From Chrysogorgia sp. JL179-B06 (lineage: Eukaryota; Cnidaria; Anthozoa; Scleralcyonacea; Chrysogorgiidae), in assembly GCA_035772405.1 (NCBI GenBank), contig JAYKKM010000415.1, positions 1,712,501 to 1,776,500 on the forward strand: 64,000 nucleotides of DNA, given 5' to 3'. The position numbers and the translations under genes were made by a program. Below are positions 52,288 to 64,000 of the stretch, in pieces; within the stretch, counting starts at the first letter, position 1, and each line of letters begins with the position of its first letter. The notes below the pieces were generated by a model. It did not search any database. It saw nothing but the letters and a program-made list of their open reading frames with translations, and was not told the origin of the DNA.

Positions 52288-54757
52288 ATGGAGAAATATC
52301 ATAGAAATCCAGCTCAGTTTCACGAAATTGGGCCACAGAGCAGTTCAGAGAATGCCACTGTCAATGGCGGAAGTGATTCAGATGAAGCAGATGAGGTAAT
52401 GTTTTGCCAAGATCATTGCACAAAACGATTGGATAGAGTTTGTATGACGTGTAAAAGAATGATGTGTGTGTTGTGTGACGAGGCGTCGACACACACCCCA
52501 GAACATTGTGTAATGTTGCTACCAAACAAATGTTGTATCAAGCATCTACAGCAACATCTCCAAGATGATCTAACCTCAGTTCAACACAAACTCAATGTCT
52601 CGAAAGAAACGTTGGAGAAAACGTGTCAGTCAGAAAGTGACGCTTACAAAGAATTTCGTCAACTGGAGGACACAATTCTACGAAGTATACGAGAGATATT
52701 TCTAAGAAAAGAAAGAGATTTCCTAGAAATACTTAGAGGAAAACACACTGCTTTAACGACACAATGTGATGTACTGAAGGCAAATGTTAAGGAAATGACC
52801 TCACTCACATTAAGGATCCAATCAGGACACTGTAACCTTTCTGACATTCTACAAACTTTTTCTTCTCTAAACTTACTTTCATCTTTAGCCGCGCATAGCG
52901 TTAAAAATCGTGTTGATGATCACGAGGATTCAGATTTCAATGAATTAAGAGAACAGAAATTAACAGAGGCCGTCATGGAATGCCAGGTATCTTTGGAGAG
53001 CAAAGTATTTTCTCGTAAACGAAAAATAGAAGGCAAAGAAGATGCCGCGTTTTGTCCAGAAACTGGAAACGTGCAGGGGAAATCAACTAAACGAAAGTCC
53101 ATGGATACATCTCCATATTCCAAACATAATTCAGAGTTTAAAGAAGGCAGTAGTCTAAGCCAGTCTCAAGAGATTTCTTCACCGAAAGATTTTGAAACTG
53201 AGAGTGCGGAACTCTCGATAGAATTTCCTGCAGATCTGACAAGTTCTTGGAAACCGAGTGGTAAGGAAGATCTCCAAGCTGTTGATGCAGATCAGGACAG
53301 TGTTATTTACAAAAATCCTGATCCACGTTCAATACAAGCTGAAGGAAATCCTTGCAGTTCAAACGAAGCAACATCGTATGAAGTTAGTGGCAATCTAGCT
53401 GTTGATAAAGACCTCGTTATCGTTGACGACGAGACTCTTACGATCCAGTATCCTAACAAGGATGAAAGAGAGAAAGAAGTTGCAACAATAACGGCAGGTC
53501 TGCCAATCAGTCAACAAAGCAACGATGATCAAAACACGGAGAGCACTAGAGATTTTCCGAACGATCACGATGATACGACAAGTGGTATTACAACCAATGA
53601 TGCATCTGATGTGAATAGGCGATATTCTCCGAGCGATGACGATGACGATACGACAAATGGTGTTACGACTTTAAAACCTCCACCATTAATGTATCGCAAT
53701 CCTCCAACAATTACTATTATAAATGTTGATGAAGACTCATTAGCAGGAAATCAGATGTCTCTTGGTGAATGTAGCTGTACAACAACCACTGATGAGTCAG
53801 CTAACAGTACAAGCAACGACCGACCACAAAATAACTATCCCGCGCCTCAGATGCCGCGTAGGGACGTGGAACCAACTGCCAGTTATGAAACGAAATGGAT
53901 CAGAACAATTGGTTCCAAAGGCAAAAACTCTGGTGAATTTAATGAACCTGAGGGTTTAGCTGTTGGACCAAATGGGAAACATCTATGTCGCTGATAGTCT
54001 GAATAATAGAATTCAAGTATTCAACTCTGACCTAGAGTTCGTTATTTCATTTGGAAAGACTCGACCAGGCCTCTTAAAGAAACCTTTTGATGTCACGGTT
54101 TACACTGCCAGTGACGCCAGTCGTGACGTCAGTGAGGTGAATCGTAATGTCGTCGTTGTTGCTGACACATACAATAATAAATTGCAGTTCTTTTGGGGAG
54201 ATGGGAAATTCTTGGATAAGTTTGGCAGGAAGGGAAGAAATCCGCAACAATTTGAAGGACCAAATTGTGTGTGTGTAAACTCCAAAGGTCACGTGGTTGT
54301 CACGGACTCAGACAATCACAGAATACACGTCATCGCACCAAACGGCCAGGAAGACCACGTGGTTTTCGGCAACAAAGGGGATGGTTTTAAGGAATTTTGC
54401 AATCCCGTTGGTGTAGCCACTGATGATGATGACAACATTATCGTCGCTGATTATGGTAATAACAGAATCAAGATGTTATCACCAACTGGAGAAACTATCA
54501 AAACATTTGGTCGTGGATTATCCCGCCCATCTCACGTGGCTGTGAGTCCAAGAGGAAACATATTTGTGTCAGATTCAGGAAACCATCGGATTCAAATTTA
54601 TGACAAGGACGGGAGATATGTGGAAAGTTTTGGATCAATGGGGACAGATCCTGGTTGTTTTCATGAACCTGGAGGAATAACGTGGCTTCCAAATGGTCGT
54701 CTTGTTGTCAGTGATGTAACCAACTGTCGATTACAAATCTTTGATTGTCCTTATTAA
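52288..54757 (+). CDS. B-box/coiled-coil/NHL-repeat (TRIM-like) protein with internal frameshift
   Basis: Single-exon gene of the TRIM-NHL-like class; such proteins usually act as ubiquitin-ligase or RNA-binding regulators, but no RING domain is present here. The first reading frame, 52288-53994, encodes a B-box (C40, H43, C52, C55, C60, C63, H69, H73), a coiled coil (about 85-190), a long acidic, Ser/Thr-rich linker, and the start of NHL repeat 1 (EFNEPEGLAVGPNG). The frame then shifts at an AAA run (53977-53979). The second frame, open to 54757, carries the remaining NHL propeller blades, with recurrent signatures such as YVADSLNNRIQVF, VVTDSDNHRIHV, IVADYGNNRIKM and VSDSGNHRIQIY. If one base is extra, the product would be about 822 aa. 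Either this is a recent pseudogene or the assembly has a one-base error; the rest of both frames is intact, which favours the latter. No close family name is assigned. Confidence 0.85.
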
Positions 54758-55176
54758 TTACAAATTGACAGTCAGTCAAAGATACTATAGGTGTTGTCCC
54801 ATTAAGCAAAAACATGTAGAATTTTAGTGATCTTTCAGGGTACCTTTCATTTTTAGTAATATAGTTAAACTTTAGCTTTTTATCTTTATTTCATGAAATT
54901 TGTTACGTAATTTAATAATTTATGTTGCGCAAGTTTCATCATGAGATGCGCATTACAATCGGTAATGTATCTAATTAAAATACTATTATCTATAATACAA
55001 ATAGAATTAAACTTATTATCAAGTATATGCTAACCTAAAAAAAGTGTGTTTTAAGATGACGTTCAAACCTAGTAATCTTAATAAAATAATAAATTGTATT
55101 GAAGTTGTATTGTATTTGTATTGAACTTTTTAATCGTTTTTGAGTTTTTAACACAGAGTCGACTCTTTAAAGATTC

Positions 55177-55182
55177 AATAAA
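55177..55182 (+). promoter_or_regulatory. Candidate polyadenylation signal of the B-box/NHL gene
   Basis: AATAAA about 420 nt past the NHL stop codon. Other AATAAA hexamers occur about 100 nt upstream (near 55080), so the actual choice is uncertain. Confidence 0.35.
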
Positions 55183-55389
55183 GTCAATTCAACCGTCATA
55201 ACAATTAATAGTCTACGCACTATTAGTTTTTCACTGCGTTATTTTAACGACAATGCTTGCACGGAAGTAATGAGAATCAAAGTCTGATTACACAAAAATC
55301 GTTGAAAACAACGACAAACTAACCACAGTTACAACGTCAAGGTGCAACCAACAACGCAAGTTTTACTCACTTCTGGTATCCCATAATAC

Positions 55390-56170
55390 AAAGCGCTCAT
55401 GTGCATATCTCTATCTGTCTATCTCTGTCTATCTTTCTCTATCTCTTTGTGTCTAGTATCTATCTCTCTCTCTTTCTCTATCTATCCGCTATCTATCTCT
55501 TTCTGTATATCTCTCTCAATCTCTTTGTGTCTCTCCATCGCTCTCTATCTCTCTCTCTCTCTCTCTGTCTATATCTCTATCTCTTTCTGTATCTCTCTCT
55601 ATCTATTTCTCTCTATCTCTATCTCTCTCTCTATCTCTCTTTCTGTCCCTCTCTCTCTCTCGCTCATGTGTATATCTCTATCTGTCTATCTCTGTCTATC
55701 TTTTTCTCTGTCTATCTTTCTCTATCTCTTTGTGTCTCTGTATCGCTCTCTCTCTCTCTCGTTCTGTATCTATCTTTAAAAAACTCATTAATAATGCATG
55801 AAGAAAACACAAAGCAAAATCACCACCGTGTCGTATCTTTATATGTGATAAAGATTCATCCTAATTTACATAAACTTTAGCTTTGATTTTCTCGGCTTAG
55901 ACAACGTTATTTTTCAAAATTACTACGCCAACGAACTTACCAAATGCTGGTCGTTTTTTAAGCCGTTTAAAACACTCGCAGCAGTGTTTTATCAGATATA
56001 AAACACTGCTGCTCGTGTTTTAAACATTACATCTCTATCTATCTCTATCTCTTTCTGTCTCTCTAACTCTCTCTCTCTATCTCTCTCTCTATTTCTATTT
56101 CTCTCTATCTATTTCTCTCTATCTCTTTCTGTCCCTCTCTATCTCTCTCTATATCTCTATATATACTATA
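55390..56170. repeat. TCTCTATC-type microsatellite in two blocks
   Basis: Pyrimidine-rich (CTCTAT/TCTCTG)n at 55399-55780 and 56030-56165, split by about 250 bp of other sequence. Open frames of Ser, Leu and Ile here are repeat artefacts. Confidence 0.93.
55965..56025. repeat. 61-bp near-perfect hairpin
   Basis: GTTTAAAACACTCGCAGCAG at the left and its near-complement CTGCTGCTCGTGTTTTAAAC at the right, with a very short loop, located between the two microsatellite blocks. Confidence 0.85.
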
Positions 56171-56574
56171 TATAGTTTAATTCCTAACCAGAATTACAAG
56201 AAAATATTTTAAAAATTACAGAAAGACTAAAAAAGTGCATGGCCTTTTGAACAATAAAATTCAGTGGTTTATTATTTCCAGCTAGGAGATAATACGGGTC
56301 TTGACAAAGTGCGAGTCATGCAGTTACGCGAGTCATTGCGATTCATGCGAGCCAGGCATTGGCGCGAGCGCCGGTTTTCTCGCTCGCAACATTGTGTTCG
56401 TTCTGTTTTATTAAAATATCTTTTATAAAATCGTAAGTATTTCCGGTACCATTCATGGTCTAATTCTAAGATTCTAAGCGATATAATAGACGTAATTAAA
56501 CTGTGCGCGCTTTGAATCAGGATTTAATATTTGAGCGGAGCAGAGTGGTCAAAAAAGATTCAATAAGACTCCTC

Positions 56575-56830
56575 GAGCATAGAACGAAAAAAAGAGGAAA
56601 AGCACTTCTTATTACATTGCATTGCGTGCTTGCTAATCCACACGTATACGTTTTCCTAGCGTTTTCATATTGTTTCAGGTAATGCAGGGACCCGATTGTT
56701 TTCTGCTCCCCTGAGGAATGAGAAGAATATAAAAACGCTATGAAAACGCATACGTGTGTGGACATGGTCTCATTTGTTTCATCAAAGACAAAGGTAAGTT
56801 TTTTGAAGACTCCTGTAGTCCTGTTGATGG
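56575..56830. mobile_element. Probable MITE with ACACGTATACGTTTTC ends
   Basis: CCACACGTATACGTTTTC (56639-56656) and GAAAACGCATACGTGTGTGG (56743-56762) are inverted. The minus-strand frame of 127 codons spanning them shows no domain and is not called a gene. Confidence 0.45.
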
Positions 56831-57410
56831 TAAGTTTTTTGGTTATAGGTTCATGTTCTAAGAAATAGGACATGAACTTATGACCAGTTTTTTGCCGCAT
56901 GCGTTAATGGCTCGCATGACTCGCGTTAGTGGCTCGCAACTCGATAATACTACAGATAATAGCTACTACATTATGCTGGGGCAGTATCAAGACAAATAAT
57001 ACTAAATTATAGATAATACTACATATAATACACTACAGATAATACACTACATAAACTACATATAATACTACATTATGCTGGGGCAGTATCAGGATAAATG
57101 TAAACTGATTTCGCCAAATAAAAATATCAACCACTTTGTTCCCAGGGCTTCAGTTCCCCTAGCCTACGTCATAGTCTGTGAAATTTGAACGCAGGCTACA
57201 GTTGCCCTGAAGGGATTCATAAACATAGTGATTCATAAGCATAGTGATTCATAAACATAGTTTTGCCGTTACTCCACGCACATCAAATTAAAGCCTCGAA
57301 AGAATTTTAACAACCTCGACATAAAAACAAGAAACATCGACTCTTGATCTCTAACAAAATCCAAGAATGATTAATCTATTAGTATGTAATTAACCTGTTT
57401 ATTAATTATA

Positions 57411-57515
57411 TGCATGACAAAATTACTGCATTCTGATTGGTGGAGAGGAGTATAATCAGATTTTCCCAAAATAAACAAAATGGTGGATCAAATTTTATCA
57501 TGTACTTATACTTGA
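57411..57515. mobile_element. Internally deleted copy of the TTATATGCATGACAAAA MITE
   Basis: Joins the left end and the CCAAAATAAACAAAATGG right part of the element at 21098-21413 with about 200 bp missing. Confidence 0.65.
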
Positions 57516-57917
57516 CTAACATGAAGTATTCATCATCCATTTACTAAAATTTAAAATAAGGTTTCCACGGAAGACTGAAACTAGTTTAGGGAGGGTTAGT
57601 ACGAAGGTAACGTACAAGGGTTTGAAACAAAAATTTCCATCAAAATTGCGGTCAAAAACATGAATTTGTTTAGAAAGTTTGAGTTGTTTTTGAGCATATT
57701 TAAATTGCTATAACTTCGTCAATTTGCGACCAAATTAGCTGATTTTAAATGCATCAGAAAGAGCGAAATTTTCTCTATCTAACGAACATAAAACGAAGAA
57801 AATTTCCATCAAAACATTGCCATCAAAATTGCGGTCCGATCACCATGATAACGGGGGGGGGAGCGGAGGTAAGACCCTGGGTACGAGGTTGCATGATAGC
57901 ACATGACATAGCTGCTA

Positions 57918-58187
57918 CTATGACAAAAAAATTACATTTTTTGTCACATAAAAGGCAAACATAGAATAAAAATCAACGCAAAGTAAACCACACTGAACTT
58001 CAACATAAAAAGACATTATAAAAAACAACTGTTGATCACTTTCGTTCCACGCCACTGTAATGAAGCCATATATGGTCAGGAAAGCCATATTTGTCAACAT
58101 TATGAAATTGACCTGACGCCGGAACTTCACCTTCACGTCGTCGGCTCTGTCTCGAAGCAGCAAACCTGAACTATTTTATCGTGTTTG
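57918..58187 (-). other. Unrecognised exon-like reading frame with two hydrophobic segments
   Basis: Minus-strand frame preceded by an acceptor-like TAGTTCAG (58176), encoding a basic start (LRDRADDVKVKFRRQ) and two membrane-like stretches (FIMLTNMAFLTIYGFITVAW and LLCVDFYSMFAFYVTKNVIF). Codon choice looks more coding-like than its surroundings. Partner exons would have to overlap ASAP on the other strand, so this may be an exon relic. I do not recognise the family. Confidence 0.25.
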
Positions 58188-58231
58188 TTTTTAATAATTA
58201 AGTCTGAATTTGAAAGGAAAACTTAACAAGG

Positions 58232-61200
58232 ATGCCAGACCGTATTACAGTAAAAAAATTCATTGAGGAAACCCGCGCTGATCTATCATCGCCAGTTACA
58301 TCGAGTTTTGGCGAACACTCCACTCTCAACTCATGTCGTGCTACAATAAGTAATCTTGAAGAGGTAAGTTAATATTAAAATGGAAAACCTGCCAGATTTG
58401 GCTTTGACCTTGTATTGAAAAAGTATTACAACACAAGAGTCTTTTGTCACTTGTGAAAGTGTATCATTTCCAATACGATAACATATTGATCACTTATTAA
58501 ATCGGATTATGTACATGCTGAGTTTACAAATCTATTATCTATGTTTAGAAAATATCATGTTCAATGACAATTGATTTAATAAAATGTCGAAATGTGTTTA
58601 TTTAGAGTTTTTGGTCTCAATAATTTTCATTATGCAGAATATTCTACCTTACTCTCATTATTAATTCATTGTTTGTTTCTTTGTTTGCCATAAAAAGTTT
58701 GTCCAAAGCATAGTGGGAAATAATACACTATATTTTCACTATTTCTTCATAATATTGTAATTTAATGAATTAGGACTGAGTGACTGACTGTCAAGAAATA
58801 TGTCCAAATGTTTATCAAGTTGATAGAAACCCTCAAACCAGTGAAGTGCCCACTCATGATGTTTGGCCATTTTATATATTTGATAATTTTTATAATCTTT
58901 GTCACTTTCTGGTAAAAAATACTTCATATTATCATCGCTAAAATCTTGATGTTCTGTCCCCTGCTAAAGTTGGTTAACTGTTCAAACAGGAAATGACGCC
59001 AACCAATGGACATGCAAAGATGTCGCACAGTGATCGAACAGTGAAAAACTAAGAGTTTACCCCAAACTAACAGACCTATTTAAAAAGGTTCACATAATAC
59101 CTAAAATCTCATTGAACCACTGTGTAGCTTGTTGGTATGTCTAACATGGAAGGAAATTAACATCCTTGTCCCTAATATGTAGCAAAGTGAAAAGGTGGTG
59201 AACTGCCGAGATTTTTAGTAATGAAATACTGACGTTTCGAGCGGAGCCCTTCAACAGAGTAATCTTCATCTGCTTCATCTGCTCTGCTTGAAACGTCAGT
59301 ATTTCGTTACTAAAAATCTCGGCAGTTCACCACCTTTTCACTTTGCTACATATCCAAAACACTGCCTACGCGCAGCACTCTACTTTTTTAATAATATGTC
59401 TGTTTGTCTGTCTATCACACTACAGAGATGTACGGTAAGTAAAAACAAACACAATGTACACACAGGAGAGATGCAAACACACATTATCACTCCAACAGGA
59501 GAGAAGTGGGGTACTGACTACTTTTTATAACTTTGTGTGCATACTGTACTACAGTAGCTAGCTTGTGTCAATGTTTTAAAATAAATATAGTATTTTTCAT
59601 TTAGATATTAGATTTTTTTAAATGACTATAGTATTTTTTCATTTAGATATTAGATGATAACAGAGCCCATTTAAGAAACCTTAAAAAGTCAATAAAATCT
59701 TTAACAGAAGCTGGAAAAAGTAGGTTTATATGTATAAATAAATATAGCATAATTATTTTGTGGCCTGTTGCCCCCTTGTGAAGTCACTTCTGTTTAATAT
59801 TTCATCATATTATGTGTAGATTATGTCACCAATGAATGTTTACTTGCTGAAAATCTTGAAAAGCTTGGAATGTTTGTGCTATCAAAAGAGGCAGAGCCTA
59901 GTATAGGTAGGTTAAGCTAGAGCTACAGTACTTTTTTCATTACTGCTACAGTACATATTTCATAGTTAATGAAGTCATTATCATATTTTGTTTTGGAATA
60001 TTCACAGTATACCATCAATTTCTTGCAATTTTCCTTTTAGGAACTGCATTTTTGAAGTTTTCAGTTGTGGCAAAGGTATGTGAATATCCTAGTTTATTAA
60101 AAATGTATTGACCAAGTGGGAGGTCTTGAGTGGAAGCAAAATTATCCTGCCCGTTGTCTTTCAGTACAGATTGAGTAACAAAGGAACGACCAAGGGCAGG
60201 GTAATTTACCATAAAAACTGACCAAATGAGGTTATAATAGGGTTTTTATTATGTGGATCTTAATTTCTTCACAATAAAACTTTTCAATTGTTTTGTAATG
60301 ATCAGTCTTTACCAGGTTTCTAAGACCGCTCAGGACAGGGGCGGCGTGGCCCACGGCCAGGAGAATTCCCGGTGGGCCCCCCGAATATCTGGTGATGGTA
60401 GGCCCCAATGACACACCCTGCTCTCCCGCTGTGAGCAGTACTGGGCCCCTATTGAATAGTTTCGCGGGCCCTATGTTTGAGCCACACCGCCTCTGACTCA
60501 GGAACCAATCAGATTGCAGGAAAGTTGTGATTAAGACTGCACTACTAATAATTATGTATATCTTTTGCAGCTAGTGTAAAAACAATGTAGTCTTTATGAC
60601 ATTACATTTTGATGTTCTGTTTTAGGAATTGTCATCAATAATGAAGAATATGGTATGTTATTTCAGATACAGTATTCCATACAGTAGTAAATTAAAATTA
60701 AAGATCACTAAGTGCAATACCAGAAAAGTGTGGAGTATATAAACTGTGTACATATTTTAAACTAATTTTGAAATATTTAACTCCTATTGTTTTAGCTAAA
60801 CAATTATAACAATATTGTCTTATTTCCTCTGGAATCCCTTCTTAAAGGAGACCTAAAAGAAGTTAAAGGGGTAAGTAATAAATTATTGTTTGAATGAAAT
60901 GGATGGTTTAGGATTTCAATATTTTTTCGAATGTTTTTGATTTTCTCTTAATGCATTGTTTGATTTTCAGGATTTACGAAAGCCCTTTGACAAAGCATCC
61001 AAGGACTATGATACAAAATGGTAATTTTTATTACAATGTTATTCATTTGAGAAGTAAAATTTATCTAGTGTAATCAAAATCTGTACAATGCTGTAGCAGC
61101 TATACATGTGCTGTAGCTTTGGTACCCCCTACCCAGATTATGCAAAGCTTAGTGATATGATAGTGGTAATGCAGGTATTAAATCTGTGAGACACAAGTGA

Positions 61201-63895
61201 ATAATCACTAAACCAAAACCACTAACTCTCTGAAGTGTTTAACTTTAAAAACATTGAATCAATATTTGACAATTGTACTATGGTGGAGGAAAATTTCCAA
61301 GTGCTTGGAAGTGATATTTTTTAGTCTTTAAAATATAGCTTGTCATTTCCTTAGACTAACTTAAAGTGTGATCTTTTGTAGCTCAAAGATCGAAAAAGAG
61401 AAAAAACAGCATGCTAAAGATTCTGGATTTACAAGGACAGAAGTTACACCTAATGAGGTATAATTTGAAGATGAAAACATTTTGAATTCACCACTGACTA
61501 CAGTATAAAACACTCATTATTTGGTGCATGTATTTGTTGACATTTTTAGATCGCAGATGAAATGGAAAAGGAAAGGCGTTATTTTCAATTACAGATGTGT
61601 GAGGTACAAAACTCTGTACATGTATGTACATGCACATGTGGTAGCTATACTTCCCTTGCCAGTTTCCTGATCTGCATTAAAAATACCAAATGTCTTTTGA
61701 TTGGATATTTTGTCTTTTATATACCTGTACAATGTATTTTATATTTGGCCCAATTTTTTTTTTTGCCCTCCGATTGTGCAGCAATGCAGTTATCACCACA
61801 GATACTGCAATTCAGTGACATTGTGGTTGTTCACTTATGTTTTATTCGGAAGATGCCACAGATTGAAAACTCCACCACATTCAGTATTGGATGTCCAAAC
61901 TGCAATCAGTCTGGTCACTTAGAATGCATACCTGCATTCTATCATGCTGGCTGTATGTGTATATTTATTTTCGACAGTTGAAAGTGTTCACCATTTTAAA
62001 ATGTTATCTTCTTAGTATCTTACCAAAGTAAATGAAGTGAAAATAAAGAAGGGGGCAGATCTTGCTCAACATTTTGTGGATTACTATCATGCTCAAAATG
62101 CGTAAGTAGCTCTCTTTTTAATCTTAATTTATTTCACGCTTTGCTCGTTAAACAAACCTCCTTTGGACATTCTTTTTTCTTCCATAATAAAAACGTTTCT
62201 GATTCTATACAGGTATTTCTGTGAATGTGGTGAATCTTTAGATGCTATAAGAAGCTACACAGAGACTCTTGTTGTTGAACTTCAACAGGTAAAATTGTTT
62301 CACATGTTATGCATGTTATTTCAAAGAATTGTGTATAAACGTGAGCTTGATGAATAGGTTGACGTATCAGATAACCATAACTGTCTTTTAAGTCAGTCTT
62401 CAAGAAGAGACCTTACTTGTTCTTTGTTGCTAGCATTTACTACTTGATTGTTACAACATTTAAACTGTCAATAAACCCGTTCTTAACACACATAATGATT
62501 GTTAATGTTGTGTTTATTTTCAAGAATATAAATATATTTTTAAGGTGAGTTTTAGTATCTACTGATTCTAAAAATTGTTCAAAATGTTTTAGCTCCGGTT
62601 AGTCCAAGAGGATGAAAAGAAGAGCTTAATGGCACTTCGCGATGAGGTGAAGGAAAGTTTACAGCTAGACAAAGAGGTAAGAATATGACATAAAACTAAA
62701 CATACAGTGGTCATGTGAAATATATACTGAGCTATAATAATAGTTTCTTTGTTCCCTTCTATAGAAAACTATTGAAAAAGCAGGTTATACATTGCATGGT
62801 CAGCAAGGAGATGTGCTTCACGGTACCTCAATCAAAGGTTACTTGTTGAAGAGAAGTGAAGGGTAATTACATGAATGTAATATTTTCTAACGATTTCCAA
62901 CACCAATAGATTTGATAATCAAACACTATGTGAATTATTAGTGATAATTGCCACATGTGCTCAATGATCATGTTTATTGGGAAATGGAATTATGGGAGTA
63001 AATGCAATATGGAAATATTTTTTATAATAATAAACAGAACAACTTGGAAATATGGTATTTATTTCTTATGTTGAACTAGATAGCCATGTATTATTCTATA
63101 AATGGTTTAGTTAATTTGAATCAAAAATAAGATATGAAAATGAAATTGCCAGAGAAAAATTGTATTCAATTTCATTAAACATTTTATAGAGTCCGTAAAG
63201 TATGGCAGAAAAGATATTGTGTGGTTGATAATGGTCAAATGACACTAGCATATTCATCGGTAAGATACATGTTTTTGAGTCAAGTAAAGCGTGTTTGTCA
63301 CGTTTGCCTAGACCGGTATTATATTACTGATATACGTAAATATAGTAACAGTCTTTCTCAAGACTACAACAACCTGGACTATCAACTTCACACTTCTAAT
63401 TATGATTCATGTTCCCCTTTTAGAGCAGTGCTCCTAATCACACGTTAAACTTGTTGACTTGTCAAGTGAAGGTATTTTGATCAAAGTACATGTAGTTTCA
63501 AACCTCTACAGGGGCACTGGTTGGTCATTTAAGCATGGATAATTGAATAATTAAGTCCTACCGATCAACAGAGCTATGATTCCAATCATACTGGTAATCA
63601 AGGGGTTAGCTATGCTTTATCCAGATTATTAGTAAATAAAACATTATACAGTGGGCTTATACAACAGCCTAGAATGGTGGCTAAGCTTTGCTCGGCTTGG
63701 TTACTTTCTGTGATATTTTTAAAGTACAGGTATCTGCAAATCTTACCTTGATAATTTCTCCAAGATAGGAATACTCCACATGCTTTAATAGAAGTACACC
63801 TCATTTTTACCATAATCTAATTGAACTTCCATTTTATTTGAAGGGATCTGTTGAGAAAGAAGGAAAGAAAAGTCCTATATTTATTTTAGTCACTC
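58232..63895 (+). CDS. ASAP: ASAP-family Arf GTPase-activating protein, 5' part (16 exons, runs off the window)
   Basis: Cytosolic BAR-PH-ArfGAP-ankyrin protein that regulates Arf, membrane and focal-adhesion turnover; only the BAR domain and the start of PH are in the window. Exons: 58232-58363, 59647-59719, 59820-59906, 60041-60075, 60626-60652, 60796-60870, 60971-61020, 61382-61457, 61550-61603, 62016-62101, 62213-62288, 62593-62676, 62765-62862, 63190-63259, 63424-63471 and, less surely, 63844-63895. About 374 codons in one consistent frame. The start MPDRITVKKF resembles ASAP N-termini. BAR motifs include FPLESLLKGDLKEVKG, LRKPFDKASKDY, IADEMEKERRYFQLQMCE and KVNEVKIKKGADL. PH begins SIKGYLLKRSEGVRKVWQKR with LNLLTCQVK. 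The ArfGAP, ankyrin and possible SH3 parts should lie beyond 64000. The last exon fits in length and phase but is weakly similar to the family. Confidence 0.92.
59170..59390. mobile_element. Inverted repeat with decayed hammerhead-like arms
   Basis: Long palindrome in the first ASAP intron, about 80-bp arms beginning AAAAGGTGGTGAACTGCCG. The minus arm (59261-59227) has UACT/AGUA stem I pairing and GAAACGUC but CUGUUGA instead of CUGANGA, so the ribozyme core is broken. The right flank, AACACTGCCTACGCGCAGC, matches the 5' junction of the Penelope-like relic at 40030-40064. Confidence 0.6.
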
Positions 63896-64000
63896 GTATG
63901 TATTAGGCATCTCTTACATTTTGTTAATATAAAAACCAAACTTTTTACAGTACAGACTGTACAGGTACTGTATAATATCAACCATTCACTTCAATTTCTT

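Larger units (their letters stand above)
51253..57893. repeat. Dispersed 34-bp repeat, two copies
   Basis: GGGGGAGCGGAGGTAAGACC followed by CTGGGTACGAGGTT occurs at about 51256-51290 and about 57857-57891, same orientation. Only the two short end copies are the feature; the B-box/NHL gene lies between. Confidence 0.7.

Noticed and set aside
55399..55880. Ser/Leu/Ile-rich frames of up to 159 codons
   Set aside because: Translation of a TCTCTATC microsatellite.
56517..56900. 127-codon minus-strand frame as a gene
   Set aside because: It spans an inverted-repeat MITE, with no domain and no splice context.
61562..61981. 139-codon plus-strand frame
   Set aside because: It is ASAP exon 61550-61603 read on into its intron.

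Overview
This window is nuclear DNA of an invertebrate metazoan. It is AT-rich, its genes have short exons with GT-AG introns, and it carries animal-only gene families: KCNQ channel, Tribbles, PAQR, TRIM-like NHL protein and ASAP ArfGAP. Introns and spacers are full of foldback/MITE elements, minisatellites and Penelope-like retroelement pieces. I cannot name the species. Nothing suggests bacterial, organellar or viral sequence.

Layout. (1) 1.5-22.8 kb, minus strand: a WRN-type RecQ helicase in 33 coding exons that join in frame to 1,014 residues. It has DEAH helicase, RQC zinc, winged-helix and HRDC regions and a WRN-like basic C-terminus, but no exonuclease domain. (2) 24.1-26.6 kb, minus: a two-exon PAQR4-type seven-helix membrane protein of 311 residues. 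(3) 29.1-41.4 kb, minus: a KCNQ (Kv7) potassium channel in 15 coding exons, 757 residues from the first visible ATG. Its last intron holds about 1.9 kb of a 24-bp minisatellite, and another intron holds tandem copies of its own splice donor. An intron near 39-40 kb contains a truncated Penelope-like element with a GIY-YIG endonuclease. (4) 44.6-47.0 kb, plus: a two-exon Tribbles pseudokinase of 356 residues with a C-terminal COP1-type motif. (5) 52.3-54.8 kb, plus: a B-box/coiled-coil/NHL-repeat protein on one exon, interrupted by an apparent one-base insertion. (6) 58.2 kb to the window end, plus: the 5' part (BAR and start of PH) of an ASAP-family ArfGAP.

The genes are unrelated single-copy housekeeping or signalling genes and do not form an operon or a pathway. 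WRN acts in DNA repair and recombination, KCNQ in membrane excitability, Tribbles in COP1-dependent protein turnover, and ASAP in Arf, membrane and adhesion turnover.

The most interesting material is in the repeats. Two complete hammerhead ribozymes can be folded by eye, one of them at the 3' end of the Penelope-like endonuclease relic. A set of smaller hammerhead-like motifs with almost no stem III recurs in inverted repeats across the window. Other notable items are a tRNA-like sequence carried inside a MITE, nested TIR elements, near-perfect long hairpins, and the tandem splice-donor array. All gene models were derived by reading splice sites and phases by hand. Functions rest on recognised family motifs, not on database searches.
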